A stretch of DNA of 64,000 nucleotides from Aselliscus stoliczkanus (taxonomy: Eukaryota > Chordata > Mammalia > Chiroptera > Hipposideridae), in NCBI GenBank assembly GCA_033961575.1, contig CM066740.1, forward strand, positions 93,208,117-93,272,116, written 5' to 3'. The notes under the pieces were generated by a model, which was not told where the DNA came from, did no database searches, and was given only the letters and a program-made list of their open reading frames with translations. How positions within the stretch are numbered: position 1 is the stretch's first letter; every line of letters begins with the position of its first letter. This document shows, piece after piece, positions 1 through 13,100 of this stretch. A program made the position numbers and the translations under genes.

Positions 1-1696
1 AGTCTGCCTGGAAGAGACGGGCCTTAATGGCCCTGCATTGTTTTCGCGACACTGAGAACGCCCATTGCACCATCAACAAGCTAACCACAGGACACGGCAT
101 CACACTTACTTTAATCCAGGGATATCGAGAAGATTAGTCAGTCCTGTCCAGTTAATTTCTAAAAGCTGTTTTTTAAAAAAAAAAAGGACAAAAAATATTA
201 AGTATCCAAATTATTTCCAATTATCAAATCAAATCATACAGGCTTGTTTCTTTATAAACATAATACTGTCCCACACCTAGCTTTTCACTCTGTAAAACAT
301 CAAGGCCATCGTCCCTTGTTGGTACATGCAGAGCTGCCTGTTTTATTTGCTTTTTGATAACGTCCCTGTTTTCTCCAGGAAAATCATATAATGATTTATA
401 TACCCACATTCCTACAGATGGGCACTTAGAATATCTACAAATTCTCTTTAAGTGAAGATTCAGTGAGTATCTTTTTACACACAGGTTGTTGCATGTGCAT
501 ACAAACTAGAATTTAAAAAGGTAGAAGTTTTCATCGAAGATACATGGTTCATGTTTTATGTTGATAGTTGGTTGCTACCTAATTACCCTAAAGAAATACT
601 GTACCAATTTATATTACCACCAAAAGTATATGAAAATGTCCTTTATACCCCCACTAAAAAGAGATATTAAAAACTACTCCATCTGGCCGTTAAAACATGG
701 TACTTTACCACTGTTTCAATCTTCATTTCCCTGAAACTAGGGGAACACGTTCCATCCATCCATTCAACATTTGTATTTGTTTGCTCATCTTTCCAGTGGG
801 TATTTATCCCAGAATAATCCCCGCACAGTTGGCCAAGATTCTACTAAGTGGATGTGGACAGGTAAAACTTATTAATTAGAAACACCGCTTTTCTTATCAA
901 AATGGATACTGCGTATAATAAAATTCTTCATGCTTTACATTTGCATGGAAATGCTACAGAAAACCGCATGATCTCAATGACCCATGCGGCTGGAGTAACG
1001 AATTCCGCTCAAGGTCCTTTGAGAAGGGGGTGGTTATAATAAGTTTACTAGAAGATCAAGGTTCTTTTGGAAAGACCAAAACTAAACAGCAATCAGTTTT
1101 TGAAGTCCTGGGAGGTGACGGTTTTCCCACGAGACCCGGGAGCTGCACCTGCGCGACTCACATCAGTGGGAGCTGCTGCTCCCTCACTGCCCTTTGGAAG
1201 ATCAGGCCTGGAAGCCACTCCACACCCTCGACGCCGGCTATCATCTCTGCACAGATTTCCCACTAGGAGGAGCCGGAGGTCTAAAGACCCCGCAGCTTCC
1301 AGGACTGCGGCATCTTGTTGAATCAGGGAGCTTAGGGGACATTCCTGGACCAGCCAGAGGCCATGTCCAAAGGCAGGTCACCTGGAAGGACGCCAACTAG
1401 AGATTATAAACTCATCGGACAACAGAGGGCCTGCTCACATGACCCTCGTCAAAATGACAGGATTCCTGTAAATGCTGCCCAGTTCAGAGAAACAAAATGC
1501 CAGGGAGGCGGGTGTACGATTCGTGATAAGAGGAGGACCCCGCTGGCTTTGAGAAGAGATTTGAATGCAAGAAAGAAGGCCCCAGACGCAGGGGCCGCAT
1601 GTTCAAGGCCCCCAGCTGACATGGCCCTGAGCACAGGGTGGCTGGGGAACAGGAAGCAGCCAGTGTGGACAGAGAAGAAGGGAGCAGTCAGTGAGA

Positions 1697-1926
1697 GCGA
1701 GTGAGTGTGAGAATGAGTGTGTAACTATGTGTGAAAATGAGTACCTGAGTGTGAGCTGCTGAGTGTGAGCACAAGCGTGTAGCCATGTGGGTGACAGCGA
1801 GAATGTGTGTGTGTGTGAGCATGTGAGAATGAGTGAATATGTGTGCGTGAAAATGGGCATGTGAGTGTGTGAGAACGTGTGAGAACCAGCGTGTCACTGT
1901 GTGTGCGTGGGAACACGTGCGTGAGT
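1697..1926. repeat. Degenerate minisatellite, GTGTGAGAATGAGT-like
   Basis: About 230 bp of GTGTGAG, GAATGAGTGT and similar units with variable spacing. The open frames on the minus strand that read as His/Thr/Ser repeats are artefacts of this repeat. Confidence 0.85.
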
Positions 1927-3984
1927 CTGGAAAGTCCCCCCAGGAGCCCAGGGAGGGACCCACGGGGAGGGGCGGGACCAGAGTGAGAGCCCCGCCCCCT
2001 GCGGCTGGATGACTAAGATGTTTCTGGAAACTGAGGAGCCTGCTGTCTGCAAAGGCAGGAAGTCACCTCTGTGGGCTGCCCTTCTGTGAGAAACACAGCG
2101 AGGAACAGCCACAGTTTGCCTGGAATAACACGAGCGTGTCTGTGTATTTCAAGAAACCCAGACACGCGCTTCACCTGTCTGCTTTTCCATAATGCACTGT
2201 CTGATGGACACAGGAAAAGCTATAGTTCAACTAGTGCTGCAGCACAGAATATGAATCACCTGGGACGTCCCCAGGAACACAGGCTGTGAGTGCCCAACCT
2301 TCTCCAGGGGTTCAGAATTAGGCATTTGGGCTGGTCCAGGTCAATCACGTTTTCCTTACGTTGTAAAGCTCCTGGGACTTCCAGCGTCCACTTGGGATGA
2401 GGAAAACTGGAAAGAACATCAGTGTTGAATGCACAGGAAACTTGAGGTGGTGACAGGGCCACCAGCCAACCTGAAACCCTTCCTTAGAGGCAGCTCCGAG
2501 GGGAGGACGAGGCCATCACTGGGCAGGTGACAGGATTCCAGCTAGATCCTAACTGCTGAAGGCCACGTGTGGGTGAGCCCACATAAACCCTTTGAAATGC
2601 AGACACTGGGAGCCAGAGGGAACCCTTCCCGCAGGGCCCAGGCTGCAGAGGGATCCGCTGCTGCTGGAGAGACAGACCCTCCTTCCACTGCCAGGAACAG
2701 GAGCCCCGGGGAGGGCCCGCTGCAGCTGGGGGCAGGAGCCTAAGCCTGGGGGGGGCGGCACTGTGAGAGACCCGGATTGCTGGATCAATGCCCAGCGGCA
2801 CAAGACCCACCGGAGACTCCAGAACCCAGGATGGGCCAGCACAGCACGGGGCCCCACCCCACCACTGTGACGGCAGGACTGTCCCCACTAGGGAAAGCTG
2901 TCAGAGCACAGACCTGAGAACCCCGGGGAAATCCACCAATGTCATGTAGAAATGCTGATTATACCTACACGTTCATGGTCACATATGTATAGATGTACTA
3001 TTGGATAATCTGCTTATCCCTGTTCCAAAGTATTTTCACGTGAACTATATTCAAAAAGAAACTCATAGTTTTCTTTCTTTAAATAAATAAATAAATACCC
3101 AGAGAAGACCCGGCAAGATGAACACCCCCAAAGTGCCCCGTGACGTGATGTGAGCTGAGGGTCTGGGGCCACGCTCCGTTCCGTGGGCCTGTGCGGACCT
3201 GTCTGCTAGCCAGCCTCCCTGCCTCACTGCCACACAGGGTCCTCGCATCAACGTTTGGGATCCTCGCTCAAACACTGCAACCTTTCCTGTCCCGCTGCTC
3301 TTGGGGTCCGTGTCTGACCCAGCTGGAATAGGCAAGGGAAGGATGAAAGGGGGGCAGGCTCAGTGCCCCCAGGATTCCGGCATGTGGGCTAGGGGGCAGA
3401 GGACGCTGGCCTCAGCGACAGAGAGGAGAACAAAGGCGTGACGGCATGAGAGGCAGTCACATTCCAGTTTGTTCCTTACACTCAACTGCAGCCCCTGGAT
3501 GGGTTTCATGAGACACCAGTATATGCTGCTTTTATTTTTACATAAAGTCCCTCCTTTGCTTAAGGTAACTCAATTGCTCGAGTCCTAGCTAATGGGACTC
3601 AGTTTCTTCTCCCAATCGTTCTAAAAGGAAGACGTGGCTGCCACCATCTGTGGTCCAGACTCGGGAGGCATGTCCTCGGCTAGCTGAGCACCCCCTCAGG
3701 ATAAACACAGCAAGTTCCTCCCGCCTCTCCCCTGTCCCCGACAGCTTCTGGAAAGGGCCTCCCATACAGGCTCTCGTCGCATGGGTGCTCTTGGCATAGT
3801 TCTAGAAGAGACCTAAGGATTCTTGATCACCCCGGCGAGTGGATGCCAAAGGTCGACCCTGGCCTCTTCGGGCTCCAGCCTCCAAGCCTTGTGCTTACAT
3901 GACCTCCTGGGTGGGGACCCCGCCAGAATGCTAAACTGACATTTAGGAAAATATTTAATTTCTTAAAAATCTGAGGACTTGTCG

Positions 3985-4150
3985 GTGCCTGGCATTGTAT
4001 TAAGTGTTTCACAGCCACTGACATTTAATCTGTGAGGTAGGTATTACTGTAATCCCCATGCTACAGATGGGGAAACTGGGGCTTAAATAAATTATTCAAA
4101 GTGTACAGTGGGCAGAGAAACGACCAGGTTATCTGACACTCGTCTGTCGT
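3985..4150. repeat. MIR-like SINE fragment
   Basis: Contains the typical run TGAGGTAGGTATTACTG...CCCCAT...ACAGATGGGGAAACTGGGGC, the conserved core of ancient MIR elements. Confidence 0.75.
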
Positions 4151-4907
4151 TTAACCGCCATACTCGACTGCCTGCTAAAAAGTTCTCCAAAAGTTCATCA
4201 TTTCAGATTTCAGCTTTTTTTAAAACAAGTAGCACATTATCACAACTCATCTAAACAAATCAGCAAGCAGAAAAATGTGTAAAACGGTCTCTAACACTAC
4301 ACTTCTTGATCATCTGGATAATGAAAAACAAAGAAAAAAAACCAAAAAACCGCAAATCTCTCTAGCTGTATTTTTCACCAGGATGAGAAGAATTACTTGG
4401 CAGTCAGCACTGAATTCTGTTGTCATATTTTCCAGTTGAAAGTAACTGAAAAAAATTCCTTTCTCTATGACTTTACTCACCATATAAGGAAATGAGTGAT
4501 TGTACACTTTTCACAGCCTCATCCTTCTTTTTTGAGCACTGAAACTTCGTTTGGAAGTTAATATTAATATTAATATTTTAAGGTAAGCACAGCTATAGCA
4601 GGTCCACACTAAGTTTTGAGGAACATTTTGATTCTGTCCCATTCTAAACTGAAAAAAGAAAGCCTTTCTTTAAATTCTTTAAAATTTCCTGTAAATTAAA
4701 AATACTTAGCAATTTGCTAAAGATCAGTTTTTTATACCCATTAATGAAGGAGCTTTCTTAAACATACTGGCTTTTAAACAACCTGTATGTGGGGGAAAAA
4801 AACACATGGATTTAAAATCATTTATGAATCTCTTAATTTGTCAAAATTTTAATAAATTTAACACAGAGGTCCTTTAAAAGCTTTCAAATTTTACCATGTT
4901 TTGTGTA

Positions 4908-5384
4908 CAGTGGTCTCCCTTATCTGCGGGGATCTGTGCCAAGAACCCCAGGAGATGCCTGAAACCTCGGATAGTGCTGAACCCTGCATACACTATGTTT
5001 TTTCCTATGCATACACATCTATGATAAAGTTTAATTTATCAGTTAGGCACAGAGAGGGATTAACAATAATAGCTAATAACAAAACAGAGTAATTGTAACA
5101 ATAAGAGTCACTTGAACCCAAGCACTGTGACAGGGCGACAGTCCATCTGAAAACCCAGCACAGCTACTGAGTGACTAATGCGGGGAGCGGGTGCAGCGTG
5201 GTGACGCGGGACCAGGGGCACAGGCAGGACGGCATGCGGTGTCACTGCTGCTCAGAAAGGCACGCAACTTAAAATTTATGAATTGTTTATTTCTAAAACT
5301 TTCTATTTAATGTTTTCAGATCATTGTTGACCACGGGTCATTGAAACTGCAGAAAGCAAAACCGTGGAGAAAGGGGGACTACTG
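4908..5384 (+). mobile_element. Tigger-like (pogo) non-autonomous DNA transposon
   Basis: It begins CAGTGGTCTCCCTTATCTGC and ends with the inverted form GAGAAAGGGGGACTACTG. Inside are GATGCCTGAAACC and CTATGTTTTTTCCTATGCAT, familiar from old TcMar-Tigger copies. A TA precedes it; the right flank reads TG, so the second copy of the TA duplication has mutated. It has no coding capacity. The exact subfamily is not assigned. Confidence 0.75.
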
Positions 5385-5487
5385 TGTTAAAATACATTCA
5401 AAATAAGCCCATTATTTAAGCAATAAAAAGCAAACGAGAATAATGTCAGTGGTAACAGTAAGTGATGACACTTAACTCTTCTGTTTT

Positions 5488-5591
5488 GTTTTTCTTTGAG
5501 GGCAGTGTCACTGGCCCTCACATGTGGGACCCGAACCGGGGCCGCTGGCTTCCGAAGCCAGCACTTAACCACCGCGCCACTCGGCCAGGCC
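5488..5591 (-). mobile_element. tRNA-derived SINE, family A
   Basis: Read on the minus strand it has the head GGCCTGGCCGAGTGGCGCGG, a B box (GGTTCGGGTCCC) and a tail ending in an A-rich run. The flanking ACTCTTCTGTTTT occurs on both sides as a target-site duplication. Confidence 0.93.
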
Positions 5592-7021
5592 GACTCTTCT
5601 GTTTTTATACAGAAGAGTACCACTTGTAGTTTGGTCTAGATAAACCTGCATTTTAAAAGCCCAACAACAATTTGTATTAGGTTATTTGAATCAAATTATA
5701 CAATAAATACTCCCATTTTAGAATGTATATGATGTTAATGGCACCTCCAGAAAGGGCACATCAAAGATTATAAAAATGGCATATCGTGAAGATATTTGAG
5801 AAACAGATCAATTCATCCGTCAGACACTGAGCTGGATGGAGACAGGCAGCGTGGCTTTGTAAGAGTGGGCGAGGGGGTGCACCAGCCCCCAGGCCAGTCC
5901 GGGCGCCATGGGAATGAGAAGGAACTCTGGCCCCCCGTCCTGGGACGGGGTGACACGAGGGGCACAAGACAGCATTCTGGGAAAAGGAAAAGGTGGGCTG
6001 ATGGGTCGGCACCATCCCCGGATTGTAACTCTTCCCCGTGGTTGGCACATGGGATGCTCATGGGGCAGTGCCAGGAAATGAGGCCGGGGATAGGCCCCCT
6101 CTAGACCACATTACCACGCAATTGAGAGACGGCCGACCCCTGGAGGGTCAGTTGGCACCTGGGGAAGATCCCTAGTGCTGAGATCTCCAGAGGACAGAAC
6201 CAAGGCAGGACGATGATCAGAGGCTGCAGGAGCCACCCAGGTGGGAGGAGGAGGCCCGGAGAAAGGGAGGGGCCTCAGGAGAAGCCACAGTGAGGGAGGA
6301 TTCTGGGTACAAATGGTATTTTTGTTGCTTACTTTTGTGGTTAATAAATATTGACTACTTATAACAAAGCTAGAATAATTTATGTATGTAACAAGGTGCA
6401 ACGATAACATTTATTATGGTTTATCCAAGTGTTGGATATAATTCAGTCAAAACAGCTTTATGCTTTAAAAGCCTAGTGCATACCTGCATAGACCCTGCGC
6501 GGGAATGCGGGCTGCCGGGGGCGCGGGGAGGGGCGGGGCGGGGAGCACTGCAGGGGAGCGTACGGCAAGAGCAGCAGCTCTGGCAGACCAGCCTGGTCCA
6601 GGAGAGGCTCCCAGCCTCACTGGTTTTGTGACTGGGACAAATGAGACTCTCAGTTCCCGGTCAGTGACAGAAACTATATCGCATTTAACTATAGAGGTGT
6701 GAGGGGTAAACGAGCAAATATCTATAAATATCTATAAATACTCAGTGATAGGTGCTCAATGTCAATTACAAACCTACACTTAAAAAAAGTCTGTTTCCAA
6801 AATTTCTGTAACAGATGTAGCATTTTTATAGTCAGGAAGAAAACTGTCTATCCCAGGACACGGAGCTGTCCGTCAGGGTCTAAAGCAGCACGAGCACGCC
6901 GGGGTCCCCAGGCAGGAAGGGAGGCCAGATACAAGAACTGCCCCTCCCGTTAGAGCCCTTCCGCCTGGCCGCATTCTCCTCGGTGAACGGGAAGGTAAGG
7001 ACGAAAGGCACAGTGACTTAC

Positions 7022-7111
7022 CGGCTTCCTGAGGAAGAAGATGGACAGGGCTCCCACTAAGGGCATGTCTCCAATCAGCGGTTCCAGGATCACCCGCATC
7101 GTACCATGGAT
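7022..7111 (-). CDS. ESYT2: ESYT2 exon 6 (residues 214-243), SMP domain
   Basis: Exactly 30 codons, starting [20 protein letters not shown] and ending FFLRKP, identical to the human segment. The acceptor is TGCATGCAG and the donor GTAAGT. The next expected exon (LLEINWTGL...) was not found between here and position 1, so it should lie outside the window. Confidence 0.97.
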
Positions 7112-10100
7112 CTGCATGCAAAGAGGAAACGAAATCATGTCCCAGCCAGCCGTTTCGAAGGACACTTGCTGATGTGAGCAGATGCCTGCCTGCCTGAGCG
7201 ACCGCTACACATCTGAATTCTGGGTTCTCAAGTCTAACCTCCAGAGAAAAACAGAGCTTCAAACACATTCTGACTTCATACAAACTTCACAATTTTCTTT
7301 CTGACCAGAACACTGAGCATTTTAGAAGACTGTGAAATTAAAAGAAAGCTTACCTGTATACTTTGCACACCGGCTCTACAAAAATATCGCTTGATGTCCA
7401 AATCAATCTCACAATTTCCTACAAAACTAGCAAAGAAAAAGTTCTCTGTTACATTTTCTTAATCACCATTACCCCAAACCAGGCTGTCAGCAGAGCTGAG
7501 AGTTGTGGCCCGACTGGAGCATCTCACTGCCTCAGTTGCAGCCATCTCGGCTCGGTCGGGGGTCCCACTGCAGACTTAAGTGTTGCTAGTGCACTTCCAA
7601 AAGCGCAACGTTGGAGCAGTGTTGTGATGGGATGCAATTTTCATCTGTTTTATAAACAGCTGTATTTGTTTAAAACATAATCAAGTCTAGATATATTTTG
7701 CCACCAGTAAATTCTGTGCCCATGCTCCTGTCCTAAGAAAACTAGCAGAGCTCCAGCACTCTGTGATGGGAAAGGTTAGGAAAGGTGTGTCTGTGTGAGG
7801 CATCATGTGACTCAATGACTAAGTCATTTCCATCATTCATAAGAAACAAACATGAATGTCGTGGGATACTGAACGCAAGGCTTGCATCGATTATGAATAC
7901 AAACGTGAAATATCAACTAGGCTTTAGGTGGGACCTCTCTGATCTGACCCCCACCCTTGATTCCAGGTGGAAGATGCCACGCGACTGCCTGAGAATATGT
8001 GCGGGCAGCTTGACAAACGCTGGAGAGTGCCTACGCACATAAGCATCTGGGAGGAAATGCTTCCAATATTTATTGTCCTGGTGTGAAGGTTCTTCTCAAG
8101 GAGCATGATTCTCTGTCTACTTGGTAAAAATCACCAATAATCTGTTAGAAAACCATCTTGAAACTTCCCTCTTCTTCACCCTAAGACTTGATCATTGTAT
8201 TTCTTAACGTCTATCAATCACTCCTTCCCCATCTCTGCTGTCAATAATCTAGGTAAGGCCCTCGTCTGGAACACACCAAAAGGTAGGATGCAGGTGTTCT
8301 CAGACATGCACAACTGAGCAGCACAATGTGCACCTGTCGTTAGGACTAAAACCAAGAAGTCCGACTGCATCTGCAAAATGACGCCCATGAACGGACTCAT
8401 TCAAGTGTTTGTGGAACAAGTGCGTGTGAGCTGCTTCCTTGGGGCCAGGACAGAACAGGTTTCCTCCTCACAAAGCTCACACCAGCCAGGTGGACAGCCC
8501 TTCCAGGGTACAGCTGAACTGAAGACATCATGGGGCCTCCTCTTCTGTTCCTCTGATGGCAAGTACTCACACCAGTGCCAATTTCTTTTTTTTTTTAAAG
8601 ATTTTTACTGGGGAACCGGGGGAAGGGAACAGACAAGTTGCTGTCCTTTTGTTCTTCAGTCTAGTTGTGGAGGACGTTGCTTCACTGGCCCCTGTTGGTA
8701 TCATCACTGCGCTCTTCCCGCGTGAGGCAGATACGTCGCTGGCCTCCGATGGCCACTCACAGCGGCTCTTGGCAGCTCACGCTGGCTGCTGGCCGCTCAC
8801 TGTAGCCCATGGCAGCCCACTGTAGCAGGGGCTGCGGCTATGCCGTCCGGGGACTCACAGCAGCCCAGCTCCAGGTGGAGCTGTTGTTGGCTGTAGAGGG
8901 CAGTGTCACTGGCCCTCATATGTGGGATCCGAACTGGGGCCGCGCTGGCATCCCAAGTCAGCACTTAACCACCGCGCCACTCGGCCGGCCCAATTTCACA
9001 TGTTTTAAGAATGGCAATTATCTAGGCTATTAGGAACTGAGACCCAGAAAGTGAATAAAATTGAGTCTTCATCAAGAATTTGGTCAAATCCGACCAAACA
9101 GCAGGAAAGAAGTGTGCTCATTATATCCTCCACCTTATGGGTATAGCTAAGTGGCATTATGCACCATTAATGATGATGACTATAACACAAATATAAACTT
9201 ACCTAATCTGAAGGTCCAAAATAATTTGCCTTTTGTCCACATTTTCAGTATACACCTTAACACCATTGATCCTGAGGGGCTGAAACAAGAAGTGGCTTGT
9301 TTTAACATGTAGGGATGTTCAAAGAAAGAAATAAAAGACCAAACCTTGCAATACGGCACAGAGCTGAAGAGAACAAGCTTTCGCATCCGGAATGAAAACT
9401 CTGCTTTCACAGCGTACTAGCTGCTTCCCTTTTGGCATATTATTTAAGCTCTGTTCCTCAGCCTTGTCATCTGTGAGATGACAATGGTGTCATTCTCACG
9501 AGGTTCCTGTGAAGTCATAGGACCTAAGGAGCATGAGGAGCTTCACACACTGGGGGACCCACTAGTGACACCAACAGTGCTGCTGTCAGCATGTGGGGTT
9601 GTGAGTCTCGGGGCTTTGCTCCTTCCCAAGCCGCTCAGCCCTTGTCTCTCCCAATTTCCTTCCCCCTACTCTATCCTGACTCCACTGTTTGAAACATAAC
9701 CTCCTTGCATTTGTTTAAGTCTTGTAAGTTTTCATTTCTTAAGATGTTCACAAAAATGGGACTTCTACGTGAATCAAAAATACTAGCTGGAAATATAATT
9801 TATAATTTCAACACCTAATACATGTCATAGGGTCTGAATTAAATGACTCTGTAAAAAAAAGAGATTACAATAAATGTTATATTTCAAGGGCCCGAGTATA
9901 ACATCATTTCAAAACCTTTTCCCATTCATGAATCTGAGATCCCATCTAAGGAAGTTCTCAAGATCACATCTGAGCATTAGAAACTCAGCTGAAGGGACCG
10001 CTGCGCTTCAGTCACTGCTGCGTACTTGGACAGTCTGGGTGTCCTGAGACCTCACCCTCAACAAGCTGCAAGGTCACCCTCTACGCCTTTCCTCGGGAGC

Positions 10101-13100
10101 TGCATTCCCTACTGTTCCAGGTCCCTGGGCTTCCCCGATGGGACCAGCTCAGACAGGATAGGCCGATGACCACGAAGGGCACGGTCAGCTCACTGCGTGG
10201 ACACGAGAGGGTGGGCACAGGCGCACTGCCTTCGTTAAATGTGTGCCTTGGATAACACTTCCTTCCTCCACTTAGATGTCAGGCTGGAAGCAGGGGCGCC
10301 AGCCCCACTCCAGATGACCAGGCAGCAGTAAGGAGGGCCCCGCTGAAGACCCTAAGGGACTCAGCTCGGACACCCCACGTGGACAAAGCCCGGGGCTCTG
10401 CAGACCCTTGTGTCCGCTGGCACCTCGAAGGTGTCCGTGCAATCGATTCAACGCACCCTCACTGAACCAGCGCTCAGCGTTTGCCAGTGAGGAGCTCGGT
10501 TAGTCGAAGCCCGTGACCAACGTGAACGTAATGGTCCTAAAGTAAACCAGGCCCGGCTCCAAATTCTCGGCCTCCACCAACAGGAGCAGGAGCAAGCCGC
10601 CTTAGGGGCCTGCAGGCTAAAGCTGCCCTTTGGCTAAGGATGGTTTCCACATTGCTTAAAGTTGTAAAAGAAGGCGAGTAGGAGGGAAAAGAATGCAGCT
10701 TTACTGGCTGTCAAAATGGAAATATTTACTCCTGAGCCCTGCATCATAGCCACACAGCATTCTAACTTGTAAGCCCTCTGCTGCTGTCTTGGCTACAGAA
10801 GGAAACAGCACGGGCACCTGTGAGCTCACCCTGCTGGCACTGGAAGGCCTCCCAGCATGAGGACACGGCCAGCACAGCACAGCCACGCTCGGGCGTGTGC
10901 TCCTGCCTCGGGGTAACCGCAGGCGACCCCGAGTACTGGGCACAGAGATTGCTTTCCACCAGGAAAGGCGACCTGGGGAGTGCGGGTGGGAATGGACCTG
11001 ACACGAGAAACATGACACGGCAACCAGGTCTCACACTCCTCAGTCCATGACAAGCCTGCTGGGTCGAAGCAGAGACATCTGAGCCACAGGCACGGCGATG
11101 GGGCGCTGTCCGGCTCTGCTGTACGAGCACCAACTGCCTGTCAGCTATGTGGGGGGGATGGGTTCAAGCGCTGGGCTCTGCAAATGTATTAGGTCCATGA
11201 AACAATGTTACCTTGGAAACTAATACAATGTCTTCCTGTCAATCACACCTCAGTATAAAAGTTACCTTAAACTGTTGCTAATTATAGTCAACAGCTAGTT
11301 AAAAAATTAAAAAAGGAAACTTGCCATGACTAATGCAGCCCTGACACTCCCACCAGAAGCACACTAGGAACTAGCAGCTTTCCTTGGCACATATCAGGTG
11401 GACATGCTGCAGGTTTGGTCCAGACCGATGCCACAATACAGTGAGTTGCACGATGGTTGGGTCTTCCAGTGTCTCTAAAAGTTATGTTTACACTATACTG
11501 TAGTCTGTTAAGTATGCAATAGCACACGTCTAAAAAAACAATGTACAACCTTAATTTTAAAATACTTTATTGCAAAAAAACAACAAAAAACTTTATTGCT
11601 AAAAATTGCTAAGCATTATCTGAGCCTGTTGATAAACTGGTGCCAATGGACTTGCTTGATGCAGGGCTGCCGCAAACTTTCAATTTGTAATAAAAACACA
11701 CTATCTGTGAAGCACAATAAAATGAGGTATGCCTGTCACATAATCCCAGCAACAAATCTACCTTCCCTTCCCTTATGGAATTAGGGAGATGTGTACACAA
11801 CTGGCATTGGAGTCCTCAGTTATCGATGTAAACATCTTTGTCCATTACTGAACCTTTCGTGTGAATTCACATATCAACCTCCCTTCCCAACCTAACCGAT
11901 TGCTGAAAACTGTGCAGAGGTAATTCTGACAGAAGGGTGTGGGGTAGAAAGACAGGCTGGAACTAAGGGAAACCTCCAATGAACCTGAACTGGCCGCGAG
12001 ACCACAGTGAGGGGAAGAGGGCAGGTGGGGGCGCCCAGCAGAGGGGGAAAGGACATTGCCCCCCGTGGCAGACCCTGGGAGGAGATGCAGAGCCCCGCCA
12101 GACCCTCCCAGGGAGCAAGGTCCCCCAGACAATAACCTGAGGTAGTTTAACATGCCATCTGAAGTCTTCACAGCAACCCCACCACGTGCACAAGCAGTGT
12201 ACTTAGAAACGACTGACCTGCTGACCCATGTCGACTTTCGTGAAACTAAAGGTGCTGAGGTGGGTGTTTGCTCCCCGCACAGCTGGCTCTATGGTTTCTC
12301 GAAACAACTTCTCTATAAATTGGCAAATGAAAGGCCACATATGTTTTACAGTCTGGAAAAGACAAAGAGCTCATGGTAAACAAAATGTTGTGGCGCACAG
12401 TGCACTTAAATCACGATGAAAAATGATGCCCCTAGTTTACCAGAATTTTGGAAAATTAAAGGTGGGGGGTGGTCCTTTTTGTTATGCAAAATCTACACGA
12501 TTGTTTTACAAACTGCTGACTAACCAACATGTTGCAGGAATTAGTTATTCTGGTTAAATGTTCTATTGAAGCACATTTAATGACTGCTAAAAAAAAATCA
12601 GAAAACCTGTGGTTTCAACTCATGGCTAAAAGCCTCCTACCACTGCCTAAACTCAACAGACATGACGAGTCTCTGACGGTGGACTAAATCCCAGGGTGAG
12701 GCGGCCATCACCCACATTGCTTATCACTCCACAGCTCTAAGGACATGTAGGGTACGGAGATAAAAGAGATCTACTTCAAAGGACACCGGGCTAAAATCAC
12801 AGCCTTTAAAAAAAAAACAACTGATGATTACTATCTACACTAGGTTTCTGGGGAGTTATCCCCCCTTCATCGTAATGTTCCCCACGTCTTGGCTTAGCGG
12901 CTATTACACAGTAGATGTGAGCAGTAGCTGCTTAGGAAAGAAGACAGAGGCCAAAGACACAGCCATGAATACCTCCTTAATTTTCTCATGGCACAGACCC
13001 AGTTTTCACTGTGTGAAAAGGCAAACTACACTGTCATTTATGACTGAGTTCTTTCGGGAGCAGAAACCAACTGCTAGGTCCAAATGAGTTCACAGTGTCA

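Larger units (their letters stand above)
1..7021. other. ESYT2 intron 6 (part)
   Basis: No ESYT2 exon was recognised here. The stretch holds a GTGTGAGAAT-type minisatellite (1697-1926), an AAAT run near 3080, a MIR fragment near 4000, a Tigger-like element (4908-5384) and a SINE (5488-5591). The remainder looks like unique intronic DNA. Confidence 0.7.
9280..12217. other. ESYT2 intron 3
   Basis: Intron between exons 3 and 4. It holds a Tigger1-like element at 11395-11735. Open frames near 10700-11130 are GC-rich shadows with no recognisable domain. Confidence 0.7.

Noticed and set aside
224..409. A 61-codon minus-strand frame with a protein-like composition (DVIKKQIKQAALHVPTRDDG)
   Set aside because: I could not match it to a family, it lacks a supporting acceptor site and its flanks look like ordinary intron. 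It could be a decayed processed pseudogene, but I cannot support that.
1603..1963. Overlapping His/Thr/Ser-rich open frames on the minus strand
   Set aside because: They are translations of the GTGTGAG minisatellite.
5488..5591. A functional tRNA gene suggested by the A- and B-box-like sequence of the SINEs
   Set aside because: The acceptor stem and anticodon arm cannot fold properly, and many copies have A tails and TSDs, so these are tRNA-derived SINEs rather than tRNA genes.
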